This document shows, in pieces, positions 1-6,318 of a stretch of DNA of 6,318 nucleotides. Position 1 is the stretch's first letter; every line of letters begins with the position of its first letter. Below the pieces are notes generated by a model that saw only the letters and a program-made list of their open reading frames with translations, made no database searches and was not told the origin of the DNA. Location: NCBI GenBank assembly GCA_002307905.1, contig DBUL01000058.1, forward strand, positions 1 to 6,318. Direction: 5' to 3'. This stretch comes from Rhizobiaceae bacterium UBA1291 (GTDB taxonomy: Bacteria > Pseudomonadota > Alphaproteobacteria > Rhizobiales > Rhizobiaceae). The position numbers were made by a program, and so were the translations under genes.

Positions 1-1038
1 ACCGGCCGCAACACCACCATCATCCGGTCCAACTATCTCTATGAAGAGAGTATGGATATTTACGAGCATTCCCTGAAGCTCTGGGAAGGCCTGAGCCAGG
101 ACCTCAATTATAACGTCATGTACTCGCCGCGCGGTGTGATGATGCTGTCGCATAATGTGCACGACCAGCAGTCTTTCAAGCGCCATATCAATGCCAACAA
201 TCTCTATGGCATCGATAACGAGTGGCTGACGCCCGAGCAGGCCAAAGGATTCTGTCTGCCGCTCGATATCTCCAAGACCGCCCGCTACCCGATCAATGGT
301 GCTGCCCTTCAGCGGCGCGGTGGAACGGCGCGTCACGATGCCGTCGCCTGGGGCTATGCCCGTGCGGCTTCGGATCGCGGCGTGCATATCATCCAGAACA
401 CCGAAGTGACCGGCATCCGCCGTGGCCCGGGTGGTGAGGTCATCGGCGTCGAGACGTCTCGCGGCTTCATCGGCGCGAAGAAGATCGGTGTGTCGGCCGC
501 CGGCCATTCGTCGGTTGTTATGGGCATGGCTGGCGTCCCCCTGCCGGTGCATTCGACCCCGCTGCAAGCCCTCGTGTCCGAGCCTATGAAGCCGATCTTC
601 CCCTGCGTCGTCATGTCGAATACGGTGCATGCCTATATCTCGCAGTCGGACAAGGGCGAATTCGTCATCGGCGCCGGCACCGACCAGTACAATTCCTATT
701 CGCAGACCGGCGGCCTGCAGATCATTACTCACACGCTGGACGCCATCTGCGAACTGTTCCCGATGTTCCGCCGCGTCAAGATGATGCGCCAGTGGGGTGG
801 GATCACCGACAACACCGCCGACCGCTCGCCGATCCAGGGTGTGACGCCGGTGCCGAACCTCTTCGTCAACGCTGGTTGGGGTACAGGCGGCTTCAAGGCG
901 ACACCGGGCTCGGCCAACCTGTTTGCCCACCTGATCGCCAAGGGCGAGCCGCACCGTCTCGCGGCAGGCCTTAACCTCGACCGCTTCCGCACCGGCCGAC
1001 TGATCGACGAGGCGGCTGCGGCCGCCGTGGCGCACTGA
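1..1038 (+). CDS. soxB: Sarcosine oxidase, beta subunit (heterotetrameric type), 5'-truncated by window edge
   Basis: This is the catalytic flavoprotein subunit of tetrameric sarcosine oxidase, a cytoplasmic DAO-family (FAD-dependent oxidoreductase) protein. The frame is open from base 1, and the first visible residues (GRNTTIIRSNY) are already family sequence, so the ATG at 52 is internal. 345 residues are visible; the family is a little over 400, so about 60-70 residues with the FAD-binding GxGxxG motif lie off the left edge. Arg9 aligns with the carboxylate-binding Arg of monomeric sarcosine oxidase (IIRxxY). His112 (bases 334-336, in GGTARHD) fits the residue that carries covalent FMN. 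Lys299 (895-897, in GWGTGGFKATPG) fits the active-site Lys that helps O2 react. Their spacing of 187 is close to the roughly 185 in characterised enzymes. The C-terminal DAO block WGGITDNTADRSP is also present. It is the first visible gene of soxBDAG. Family and subunit are sure; the residue roles are by homology from memory. Confidence 0.96.
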   Translation, partial: TGRNTTIIRSNYLYEESMDIYEHSLKLWEGLSQDLNYNVMYSPRGVMMLSHNVHDQQSFKRHINANNLYGIDNEWLTPEQAKGFCLPLDISKTARYPINGAALQRRGGTARHDAVAWGYARAASDRGVHIIQNTEVTGIRRGPGGEVIGVETSRGFIGAKKIGVSAAGHSSVVMGMAGVPLPVHSTPLQALVSEPMKPIFPCVVMSNTVHAYISQSDKGEFVIGAGTDQYNSYSQTGGLQIITHTLDAICELFPMFRRVKMMRQWGGITDNTADRSPIQGVTPVPNLFVNAGWGTGGFKATPGSANLFAHLIAKGEPHRLAAGLNLDRFRTGRLIDEAAAAAVAH

Positions 1039-1043
1039 CCCTT

Positions 1044-1050
1044 AAAGGAC
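1044..1050 (+). promoter_or_regulatory. Ribosome binding site of soxD
   Basis: AAAGGAC lies 7 bases before the ATG at 1058, in the 19-base gap after the soxB stop. It supports this start for soxD. No promoter or terminator is visible in the gap, so soxD is presumably co-transcribed with soxB. Confidence 0.7.
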
Positions 1051-1057
1051 GTTCATC

Positions 1058-1378
1058 ATGCTGCTGATCAAATGCCCCTATTGCGAGGAAGAGCGCTCCG
1101 AGCTCGAATTCCGCGCTGCCGGCGAAGCGCATATCGCCCGGCCGGAAAACATTGCCGACATCACGGATGAGGAGTTCGCCGACTATTTCTTCCTGCGCGA
1201 CAATCCTAAGGGCCTGATCTTTGAACGCTGGCGCCACATGCATGGCTGCGGTCGGTTCTTCAACGCAGTGCGTGATACCGTGAGCGACAAGATCCACTTG
1301 ACCTACAAGGCCGGTGGTCCGAAGGCCGATGTCTCGGCCTTCCTCCCGAATGCAGTCGAGAAGGGAGTGTCGAAATGA
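1058..1378 (+). CDS. soxD: Sarcosine oxidase, delta subunit (zinc-binding)
   Basis: A small structural subunit of heterotetrameric sarcosine oxidase. The 106 residues are the usual family length. The N-terminus MLLIKCPYCEEERSELEF gives Cys6 and Cys9, and HMHGCGRFFNAVRDT gives His60 and Cys64. This matches the Cys-x2-Cys and His-x3-Cys set that binds one zinc ion in characterised delta subunits. His62 is a second nearby His and cannot be excluded as the ligand. The middle segment ITDEEFADYFFLRDNPKGLIFERW is the conserved core. The gene sits 19 bases after soxB, and its stop overlaps the soxA start in an ATGA at 1375-1378, which suggests coupled translation and balanced subunit amounts. It has no catalytic role of its own in the family. 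Confidence 0.96.
   Translation: MLLIKCPYCEEERSELEFRAAGEAHIARPENIADITDEEFADYFFLRDNPKGLIFERWRHMHGCGRFFNAVRDTVSDKIHLTYKAGGPKADVSAFLPNAVEKGVSK
1361..1367 (+). promoter_or_regulatory. Ribosome binding site of soxA inside soxD
   Basis: AAGGGAG lies 7 bases before the soxA ATG at 1375, within the last codons of soxD. It favours the overlapping start at 1375. Confidence 0.65.
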
Positions 1379-4368
1379 GCGGTGCCAATCGTATCCCCGG
1401 CAAGGGCCGCCTGACGCCGGCCCGCACCGCCCGACTCACCATTGATGGCCGCAGCATCACCGCCTACGAGGGCGATACCGTCGCCTCCGCAATGCTGGCG
1501 AACGGCCTGCATCTCGCTGGCCGCTCGTTCAAGTATCACCGTCCGCGCGGCATCCTGACCGCCGGTCCGGAAGAGCCGAACGCGCTGCTCGACGTGTCGC
1601 GCGATGCTGCCCGGCGCCAGCCGAACGTGCGCGCCACCGTGCAGGAAGTGTTCGACGGCATGAAGGTCGAGACGCAGAACCGCTGGCCGTCGCTGTCCTT
1701 CGACATCGGCGAGATCAACGACTTCTTCTCGCCGTTCTTCGCCGCCGGCTTCTACTACAAGACCTTCATGTGGCCGAAGAGCTTCTGGCATTCGGTCTAC
1801 GAACCCTTCATCCGTCGCGCCGCCGGCCTCGGCGTGGCTCCGAAGGAAGAAGATCCGGACCACTATTCAAGCCGCTATGCCCATTGCGACGTGCTCGTTG
1901 TCGGTGGCGGGGCGGCGGGCCTTTCTGCGGCGCTGGCCGCAGCCGAGACCGGTGCCGAGGTCATCCTGTGCGACGAACAGCCGGAACTGGGCGGTGCCTT
2001 CCACTACGATACCGGCGCGACCGTCGACGGCCAGAACGGCTATGACTGGGCACAGGCCACCGCCGCCCGGCTGGCTGCCATGCCGAACGTGCGTATCCTG
2101 CCCCGCACCACGGCTTTCGGCTATTACAACCACAACTTCGTGGCACTTGTCGAGCGCGTCACCGACCATATGGCCAAGCCGGCCAAGAGCCTGCCGCGCG
2201 AGCGGCTGTGGCAGGTCCGCACCAAGAAGGTCGTGCTCGCCACCGGTTCGATCGAGCGCCACATGGTGTTCGCCAACAACGACCGGCCGGGCATCATGCT
2301 GGCGTCTGCGGCGCGCACCTATCTTAACCATTTCGGCGTGGCCGTCGGGGCCAAGGTCGGCATCTATACCGCCCATGATTCGGCCTATGAGGCAGCTTTC
2401 GACCTGAAGCGTGCCGGCATCACCATTCCGGCGATCGTCGACTGCCGCGAAAAGCCCGGCGACAAGGTGCTGGCCCAGGCCCGCTCGCTCGGCATCGAAG
2501 TGCTCGTCGGCCACTCCGTCACCGATACATCGGGTCGCCTGCGCATCCGGTCGATGACGGTCAAGCGGAACGGCAGCTCGAGCGCTCGCAAGATCGAGGT
2601 CGACGCGCTTATTGTGTCGGCCGGCTGGACGCCGTCCGTTCACCTGTTCTCGCAATCGCGCGGCAAGCTGAAGTTCGATACCGCCAACGACCGCTTCCTG
2701 CCGGATGTCTATGCCCAGGACAGCATCTGCGTCGGCACCTGCAACGGCACCGACGACCTGCAGTCGATCATCGACGAGGCGTTCGCTGCCGGCGCCCGGA
2801 TGGCGAAGGAAGCCGGCGCGACCGGATCTGTTTCTTCGGCGCTGACGGGCGTCAACGTCTTCGGCTGGACCGGCGGCATGATCGGTGCGGCCGAAGGGGC
2901 AGGGCGCGACACCAGCGTCAAGGCCTTCATCGACTTCCAGCACGACGTCTGCGCCAAGGACATCCGTCTGGCTGTGCGCGAAGGCATGCACTCGATCGAG
3001 CATATCAAGCGTTTCACCACCAATGGCATGGCCTCCGACCAGGGCAAGCTCTCCAACATGCACGGCCTGGCGATCGCCGCGGAAATGCTCGGCAAGGAGA
3101 TCCCCAAGGTGGGTCTCACCACCTTCCGCGCGCCCTATACGCCGGTGACCTTCGGCACGCTGATCAACCACTCGCGCGGCGAGCTGTTCGATCCGACCCG
3201 CAAGACCCCGATGCACGCCTATGAGGCCTCGCTCGGCGCGGCGTTCGAGGACGTCGGCAACTGGAAGCGCGCCTGGTATTATCCGCGCCCCGGCGAGGAC
3301 ATGCATGCGGCGGTCAACCGCGAATGCAAGACAGTCCGCGAGGCCGCCGGCGTGTTCAACGCCTCGACGCTCGGCAAGATCGAGGTGGTCGGCCCGGATG
3401 CGGCCGCGTTCCTCAATCTCATGTATACCAATGCCTGGGACACGCTGAAGCCCGGCAAGTGCCGCTACGGTATCATGACGCGCGACGACGGCTTCGTCTA
3501 TGACGACGGCGTTGTCGGTCGCCTGGCCGAGGATCGCTTCCACGTGACGACGACGACGGGCGGCGCGCCGCGGGTCTTGAACCACATGGAAGACTACCTG
3601 CAGACGGAGTTTCCGCATCTCAAGGTATGGCTGACCTCGTCCAGCGAGCAGTGGGCGGTCATCGCCGTCCAGGGACCGAAGGCCCGCGACATCATCGCGC
3701 CCTTCGTCGAGGGCATCGACATCTCGAATGAAGCCTTCCCGCACATGAGCGTGGCCGAAGGCAAGTTCTGCGGCGTGCCGACCCGGCTGTTCCGCGTCTC
3801 GTTCACCGGCGAGCTCGGTTTCGAAGTCAACGTGCCGGCCGATTTCGGCGCTGATGTCTTCCAGAAGATCTGGGAACGGGCCGAGAGCCTCGGCGCCTGC
3901 CTCTACGGCACCGAGACCATGCACGTGCTGCGCGCCGAGAAGGGCTATATCATTGTCGGCCAGGACACCGACGGCACCCTGACGCCGGACGACGCCGGCT
4001 ACGGCTGGGCCGTGTCGAAGAAGAAAAAGGACTTCGTCGGCATCCGCGGCCTGAAGCGGCCGGACCTGGTCAAGGAAGGGCGCAAGCAACTTGTCGGCCT
4101 CTTCACCAAGAACCCGAACGAGGTTCTGGAGGAGGGCGGCCAGATCGTCGCCGATCCGAACCAGCCGAAGCCGATGACCATGCTCGGTCACGTCACCTCG
4201 TCCTACTGGTCGGAAAACCTCGGCCGGTCGATCGCGATTGCCACGCTGGTCGGCGGCCGGGCGCGCATGGGCGAAACGCTCTATGTGCCGATGAAGGACA
4301 AGACCATCGCGGTCGAGGTGACCGATACCGTATTCTTTGACAAGGAAGGGGGCCGTATCCATGGCTGA
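1375..4368 (+). CDS. soxA: Sarcosine oxidase, alpha subunit (NAD- and tetrahydrofolate-binding)
   Basis: The large subunit, 997 residues, full family length. With SoxB it holds the flavins, and it passes the one-carbon unit from sarcosine to tetrahydrofolate, forming 5,10-methylene-THF. Domains in order: a ferredoxin-like Fer2_4 domain (about 15-100) with no cysteines and so no Fe-S cluster; a pyridine nucleotide-disulfide oxidoreductase fold (about 170-480) with GxGxxG at 177-182, an acidic pair D200/E201 at the end of the second strand and an ATG motif (VVLATGSIER, 286-294); the SoxA A3 linker domain (about 512-595, AFIDFQHDVCAKDIRLA); then a GcvT-like aminomethyltransferase half (about 605-885) and GcvT C-terminal barrel (about 905-990). 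GFVYDDGVV keeps an Asp pair (D710/D711) aligned with the functional Asp of GcvT (VIDDLIVY). FTGELGFEV and LGRSIAIATL also match GcvT. The start is set by the ATGA overlap with soxD. No frameshift or missing segment is seen. In family structures this subunit binds NAD+, whose role is unclear. Confidence 0.97.
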   Translation: MSGANRIPGKGRLTPARTARLTIDGRSITAYEGDTVASAMLANGLHLAGRSFKYHRPRGILTAGPEEPNALLDVSRDAARRQPNVRATVQEVFDGMKVETQNRWPSLSFDIGEINDFFSPFFAAGFYYKTFMWPKSFWHSVYEPFIRRAAGLGVAPKEEDPDHYSSRYAHCDVLVVGGGAAGLSAALAAAETGAEVILCDEQPELGGAFHYDTGATVDGQNGYDWAQATAARLAAMPNVRILPRTTAFGYYNHNFVALVERVTDHMAKPAKSLPRERLWQVRTKKVVLATGSIERHMVFANNDRPGIMLASAARTYLNHFGVAVGAKVGIYTAHDSAYEAAFDLKRAGITIPAIVDCREKPGDKVLAQARSLGIEVLVGHSVTDTSGRLRIRSMTVKRNGSSSARKIEVDALIVSAGWTPSVHLFSQSRGKLKFDTANDRFLPDVYAQDSICVGTCNGTDDLQSIIDEAFAAGARMAKEAGATGSVSSALTGVNVFGWTGGMIGAAEGAGRDTSVKAFIDFQHDVCAKDIRLAVREGMHSIEHIKRFTTNGMASDQGKLSNMHGLAIAAEMLGKEIPKVGLTTFRAPYTPVTFGTLINHSRGELFDPTRKTPMHAYEASLGAAFEDVGNWKRAWYYPRPGEDMHAAVNRECKTVREAAGVFNASTLGKIEVVGPDAAAFLNLMYTNAWDTLKPGKCRYGIMTRDDGFVYDDGVVGRLAEDRFHVTTTTGGAPRVLNHMEDYLQTEFPHLKVWLTSSSEQWAVIAVQGPKARDIIAPFVEGIDISNEAFPHMSVAEGKFCGVPTRLFRVSFTGELGFEVNVPADFGADVFQKIWERAESLGACLYGTETMHVLRAEKGYIIVGQDTDGTLTPDDAGYGWAVSKKKKDFVGIRGLKRPDLVKEGRKQLVGLFTKNPNEVLEEGGQIVADPNQPKPMTMLGHVTSSYWSENLGRSIAIATLVGGRARMGETLYVPMKDKTIAVEVTDTVFFDKEGGRIHG
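4342..4352 (+). promoter_or_regulatory. Ribosome binding site of soxG inside soxA
   Basis: A purine run, AAGGAAGGGGG, ends 8 bases before the ATG at 4361. It would lie inside the gene if the in-frame TTG at 4337 were used, so it decides for 4361 as the soxG start. Confidence 0.7.
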
Positions 4369-4909
4369 TGTGACCGTCGCCGAACGCAAGTCCGCACTCG
4401 CCGGAGCCCATGGCGGTTCGCCATCGGTGCGGCTGAGGCCTGTCGAGGCCGCGACGCGGGTGTCGCTTCGAACCGGAGCGGAAGACGTCGCCGCGCTGTC
4501 GAAGGCCTTGGGTGTCAAGCTGCCGGTCAGGCCCAAGGGCTCGGCCACCACCAAGGGCCGCATGGCATTCTGGCTCGGCCCGGACGAATGGCTGCTGATC
4601 GACGACAAGGGCGGCGATCTGATGGCCGACTGCGCCGCGTCCGGCGTGGTTCATTCGGCAACCGACGTCTCACACCGCAATACCGCGATCGTGGTATCCG
4701 GCCCCGGGGCGGCCAATGCGCTCAATGCCGGCTGCCCGCTGAACCTTTCGCTGAAGACCTTTCCGGTCGGCGCTGTAGCCCGCACGGTACTCGGCAAGAT
4801 CGAAATCGTGCTCTGCAGGATCGATGAGGAGACCTTCCGCGTCGAGTGCTGGCGCTCGTTTGCCGACTATGCCTTCGGCCTGTTGGCCCAAGCGGCAGAG
4901 GACGCATAG
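4361..4909 (+). CDS. soxG: Sarcosine oxidase, gamma subunit
   Basis: The gamma subunit of heterotetrameric sarcosine oxidase, 182 residues with this start. It is a structural subunit distantly related to the GcvT fold; no cofactor is known for it. Conserved blocks visible: FWLGPDEWLLI (70-80), ATDVSHRNTAIVVSGPGA (100-117), LNAGCPLNLSLKTFPVG (121-137), RTVLGKIEIVL (141-151) and FRVECWRSFADY (159-170). The start at 4361 (MADVTVAERKSAL) follows a good ribosome binding site and overlaps the last 8 bases of soxA; an in-frame TTG at 4337 would add 8 residues but has no such site. It is the last gene of the operon: the stop is followed within 30 bases by a strong hairpin and then a gene on the other strand. 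Some other bacteria have folate genes (such as folD or purU) after soxG; here there are none. Confidence 0.94.
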   Translation: MADVTVAERKSALAGAHGGSPSVRLRPVEAATRVSLRTGAEDVAALSKALGVKLPVRPKGSATTKGRMAFWLGPDEWLLIDDKGGDLMADCAASGVVHSATDVSHRNTAIVVSGPGAANALNAGCPLNLSLKTFPVGAVARTVLGKIEIVLCRIDEETFRVECWRSFADYAFGLLAQAAEDA

Positions 4910-4936
4910 CTAGCCAGTAAACGCCCTAGACAAGGG

Positions 4937-4958
4937 GGCCGGGACTAAAGTCCCGGCC
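4937..4958. terminator. Hairpin between the convergent sox operon and DUF2332 gene, candidate two-way terminator
   Basis: GGCCGGGAC (4937-4945), loop TAAA, GTCCCGGCC (4950-4958): a perfect 9-bp stem, 8 of 9 pairs G-C. It starts 27 bases after the soxG stop and contains the stop codon of the opposite-strand gene (4945-4947). Neither side has a clear T tract: + continues ATCCCCTCC and - continues CCCCCTTGTC. So it is either an atypical intrinsic terminator or a 3'-end protecting stem, serving both strands by its symmetry. The 35 bases between the two coding regions (4910-4944) hold nothing else that I can see. Confidence 0.65.
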
Positions 4959-6000
4959 ATCCCCTCCACCTGACCCAACGCCCGTGAAAGTCGGCCCTCC
5001 CGATTTCATGACGCTCACCAGTCGGCCAGACCTGTAGCGTCAGCGCTGCGCCATCCGAATTGCCGTCAGCCTCCATCTGCAGGCGTGCGAGAGGCGCATC
5101 CTGCGTCGCACCAGCTCCGGCCGTGGCGATCAGAAGTTCGCCCTTCGCTTTCAAAGCCTCCGGGAAATATTGCCAGGCGATCGAATGGTAGACGACATGA
5201 ACGCAGCCTGCGTGGCGCTGCGATAGCCGCTTGGCCAACCATTCGATTGCATCGGCCCGATCAACTTTCATGCCTGTTCTTGCCGCGATGTCGAGCGCAT
5301 TTCCAGCTCGCTCCAGACGGTCCGCCTGGTCAGCCCAGATGTAGGAGGCAAGGCGCTCGCGATCGTCAATGGAAGACGGATCGAGCGGGTTCAGGTCGCA
5401 GCCAGCACGCCCTGCAATGGTAACCTCCGCATCGGGCGGCGGCGGCCCCTTCCAGTCGGGTGTAAGCTCGACCGATGATGCGGAACCCCAGACGAATGCA
5501 CCGAGCCGATAGGCATAGCGGTCCCAATGCAGATTGAGGCCGGCGCTCGCGCCCACTTCTGATAGCACAAGCGGCTTGCCGAACAGCCTTGCAATAGTGA
5601 GGAAGCCCGGTAAAAGAGCGCCGGCACGCCGCACCTCGTTGGTTTGTGGCGCCGAGCGCAAGCGCTCGAGAATGAAGCGCTCGTCGCGCCGGAATGCGTC
5701 TTCGCAGGCGGACCAGAGAGCATCGTCATCGACGCGTTCGGGAGGATAGACGGCGGCAAGCGCCGGATCTTGTCCCGATCGCACCAGCGCATGCAGCGAG
5801 CCGGCAAGTCGCAGCGCCAGGGCGTCGCCGGCGACTGTCGGATCCCCTTCCCAGTTCAGCACGCGTCGAGCGACCGCCGTCTCGCCGTTCAATCGGTCGG
5901 CGACCAGTCGGCAGAGGCGAGCGGTGAAGGGCGAGCCGAGATCATCGCAGGCCTTCGCCTGTCGCCGGAAGGAAGCGCGGACTATTTCGGCTTTTCCCAT
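4945..6000 (-). CDS. DUF2332 family protein, function unknown
   Basis: A 351-residue cytoplasmic-looking protein with no signal peptide or membrane segment. I recognise it as DUF2332 (PF10094) from these blocks: SPFTARLCRLVAD near the N-terminus (23-35), LSEVGASAGLNLHWDRYAYRLG (146-167), AGCDLNPLD (199-207), LASYIWADQADRL (217-229), VHVVYHSIAWQYFP (267-280), LQVWPTGER (322-330) and ADFHGRWVRW (336-345). The length fits the family. EVGASAGLN after a hydrophobic strand resembles the SAM-binding motif I of class I methyltransferases, and VVYHSIAWQYF could be the later active-site strand. That is my inference from pattern, not an established function. The ATG at 5998-6000 follows GAAGGA at good spacing and lies 2 bases after the MaoC-like gene's stop, so the two genes are surely one transcript. 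The stop lies inside the hairpin shared with the sox operon. Confidence 0.88.
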   Translation of the reverse strand: MGKAEIVRASFRRQAKACDDLGSPFTARLCRLVADRLNGETAVARRVLNWEGDPTVAGDALALRLAGSLHALVRSGQDPALAAVYPPERVDDDALWSACEDAFRRDERFILERLRSAPQTNEVRRAGALLPGFLTIARLFGKPLVLSEVGASAGLNLHWDRYAYRLGAFVWGSASSVELTPDWKGPPPPDAEVTIAGRAGCDLNPLDPSSIDDRERLASYIWADQADRLERAGNALDIAARTGMKVDRADAIEWLAKRLSQRHAGCVHVVYHSIAWQYFPEALKAKGELLIATAGAGATQDAPLARLQMEADGNSDGAALTLQVWPTGERHEIGRADFHGRWVRWRGWPGL

Positions 6001-6002
6001 GC

Positions 6003-6318
6003 CTACATTCCTTCGGGGCGGTCCTTCGGGTCGAACTGGATGATTGTCATCCAGGTGGCAGTCAGCGCCGGCTTGCGTTCGCCTTCGATCTCGATGCTGA
6101 CGTCATACGCGGTCATCATCATGCCCGCCCCGCGCAAACGACCTTCCGACAGCACGAAATGGCCGCGAATGCGCTTACCGCATTTGACGGGCGTCATGAA
6201 GCGTACCTTGTTGAAACCATAGTTGATGCCCATCGTCTGCTCGCGGATCTTCGGCAGGCAGTCGTAGTTCATGGTCGACAGCAACGACAGTGTGAGAAAA
6301 CCGTGGGCGATGGTGCCG
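6003..6318 (-). CDS. MaoC-like (NodN-type) hot-dog dehydratase, 5' end beyond window
   Basis: The frame is open through the right edge, and the first visible residues GTIAHGFLTLSLL are the conserved 'AHG' helix of MaoC-like hydratases, so the TTG at 6282-6284 is internal. 104 residues are visible. About 50-60 N-terminal residues, including the hydratase 2 motif with the catalytic Asp and His, are off-window, so activity cannot be judged. Further family sequence: GINYGFNKVRFMTPVKCGKRIRG (30-52), then the antiparallel strands YDVSIEIEGERKPALTATWMTIIQF (71-95). The wording matches the NodN/MaoC group, which is thought to act as (R)-specific enoyl-CoA hydratases or dehydratases, though most members have no proven substrate. 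It is followed after 2 bases by the DUF2332 gene. The terminal DPKDRPEGM tail overlaps that gene's ribosome binding site. Confidence 0.9.
   Translation of the reverse strand, partial: GTIAHGFLTLSLLSTMNYDCLPKIREQTMGINYGFNKVRFMTPVKCGKRIRGHFVLSEGRLRGAGMMMTAYDVSIEIEGERKPALTATWMTIIQFDPKDRPEGM
6009..6014 (-). promoter_or_regulatory. Ribosome binding site of the DUF2332 gene
   Basis: On the minus strand GAAGGA lies 8 bases before the ATG at 6000-5998, inside the last codons of the MaoC-like gene. With only 2 bases between stop and start, translation of the two genes is probably coupled. Confidence 0.65.

Noticed and set aside
52..54. ATG at 52 as the true start of soxB
   Set aside because: The frame stays open to base 1 and residues before it (GRNTTIIRSNY) are conserved family sequence with a substrate-binding Arg.
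1303..1863. A 186-codon minus-strand open frame opposite soxD and soxA
   Set aside because: It is a shadow of the soxA coding sequence; the sense strand gives clear family motifs throughout.
4337..4360. Upstream TTG start for soxG
   Set aside because: It has no ribosome binding site, while the ATG at 4361 has one at good spacing, located within this would-be extension.
1867..4608. A 913-codon open frame on the minus strand opposite soxA
   Set aside because: It is in register with the soxA codons, so stops would need TTA, CTA or TCA codons in soxA, which are rare at this GC content. Ser165 (TCA at 1867) ends it. The translation is low-complexity, rich in Arg, Ala, Gly and His, and resembles no family.
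1..4909. Sulfur-oxidation (thiosulfate Sox) cluster suggested by the names soxB, soxD and soxA
   Set aside because: Name clash only. The proteins are flavin amine oxidase subunits with a GcvT-like domain; there are no haem-binding CxxCH sites or SoxYZ carrier motifs.
5644..6222. A 192-codon plus-strand open frame opposite the DUF2332 and MaoC-like genes
   Set aside because: It crosses two well-supported minus-strand genes, has no family resemblance and no convincing ribosome binding site.

Overview
The window looks like chromosomal or megaplasmid DNA from a high-GC alphaproteobacterium, most likely of the Rhizobiales. Two things suggest this: the codon use is strongly GC3-rich, and the proteins read like rhizobial forms of their families. 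I would not name a genus. It is nearly fully coding, with no gap over 40 bases, no RNA genes, no mobile elements and no CRISPR.

Left part (1-4909, + strand): a tightly packed soxB-soxD-soxA-soxG operon encoding the four subunits (beta, delta, alpha, gamma) of heterotetrameric sarcosine oxidase. SoxB runs in from the left edge and lacks its N-terminal FAD-binding part. SoxD follows after 19 bases. The soxD stop overlaps the soxA start (ATGA), and soxG starts 8 bases inside the end of soxA. Together the subunits oxidise sarcosine (N-methylglycine) to glycine with O2, giving H2O2. The one-carbon unit is passed to tetrahydrofolate in the GcvT-like half of SoxA. Key residues are visible: the expected flavin-linking His and O2-activating Lys in SoxB, the zinc ligands in SoxD, the NAD-binding Rossmann motif in SoxA and an Asp pair in its GcvT-like half. 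This is expected to be a working enzyme, provided the off-window part of soxB is intact.

Middle (4910-4958): a 9-bp perfect GC-rich hairpin closes the sox operon and contains the stop codon of the convergent gene.

Right part (4945-6318, - strand): a two-gene unit reading towards sox. A MaoC-like (NodN-type) hot-dog dehydratase enters from the right edge, followed after 2 bases by a DUF2332 protein of unknown function. Nothing in the sequence ties these two genes to sarcosine metabolism.

I did not find an undescribed system. The most open questions are the role of the DUF2332 protein paired with the MaoC-like enzyme, and the hairpin shared by the two convergent units.
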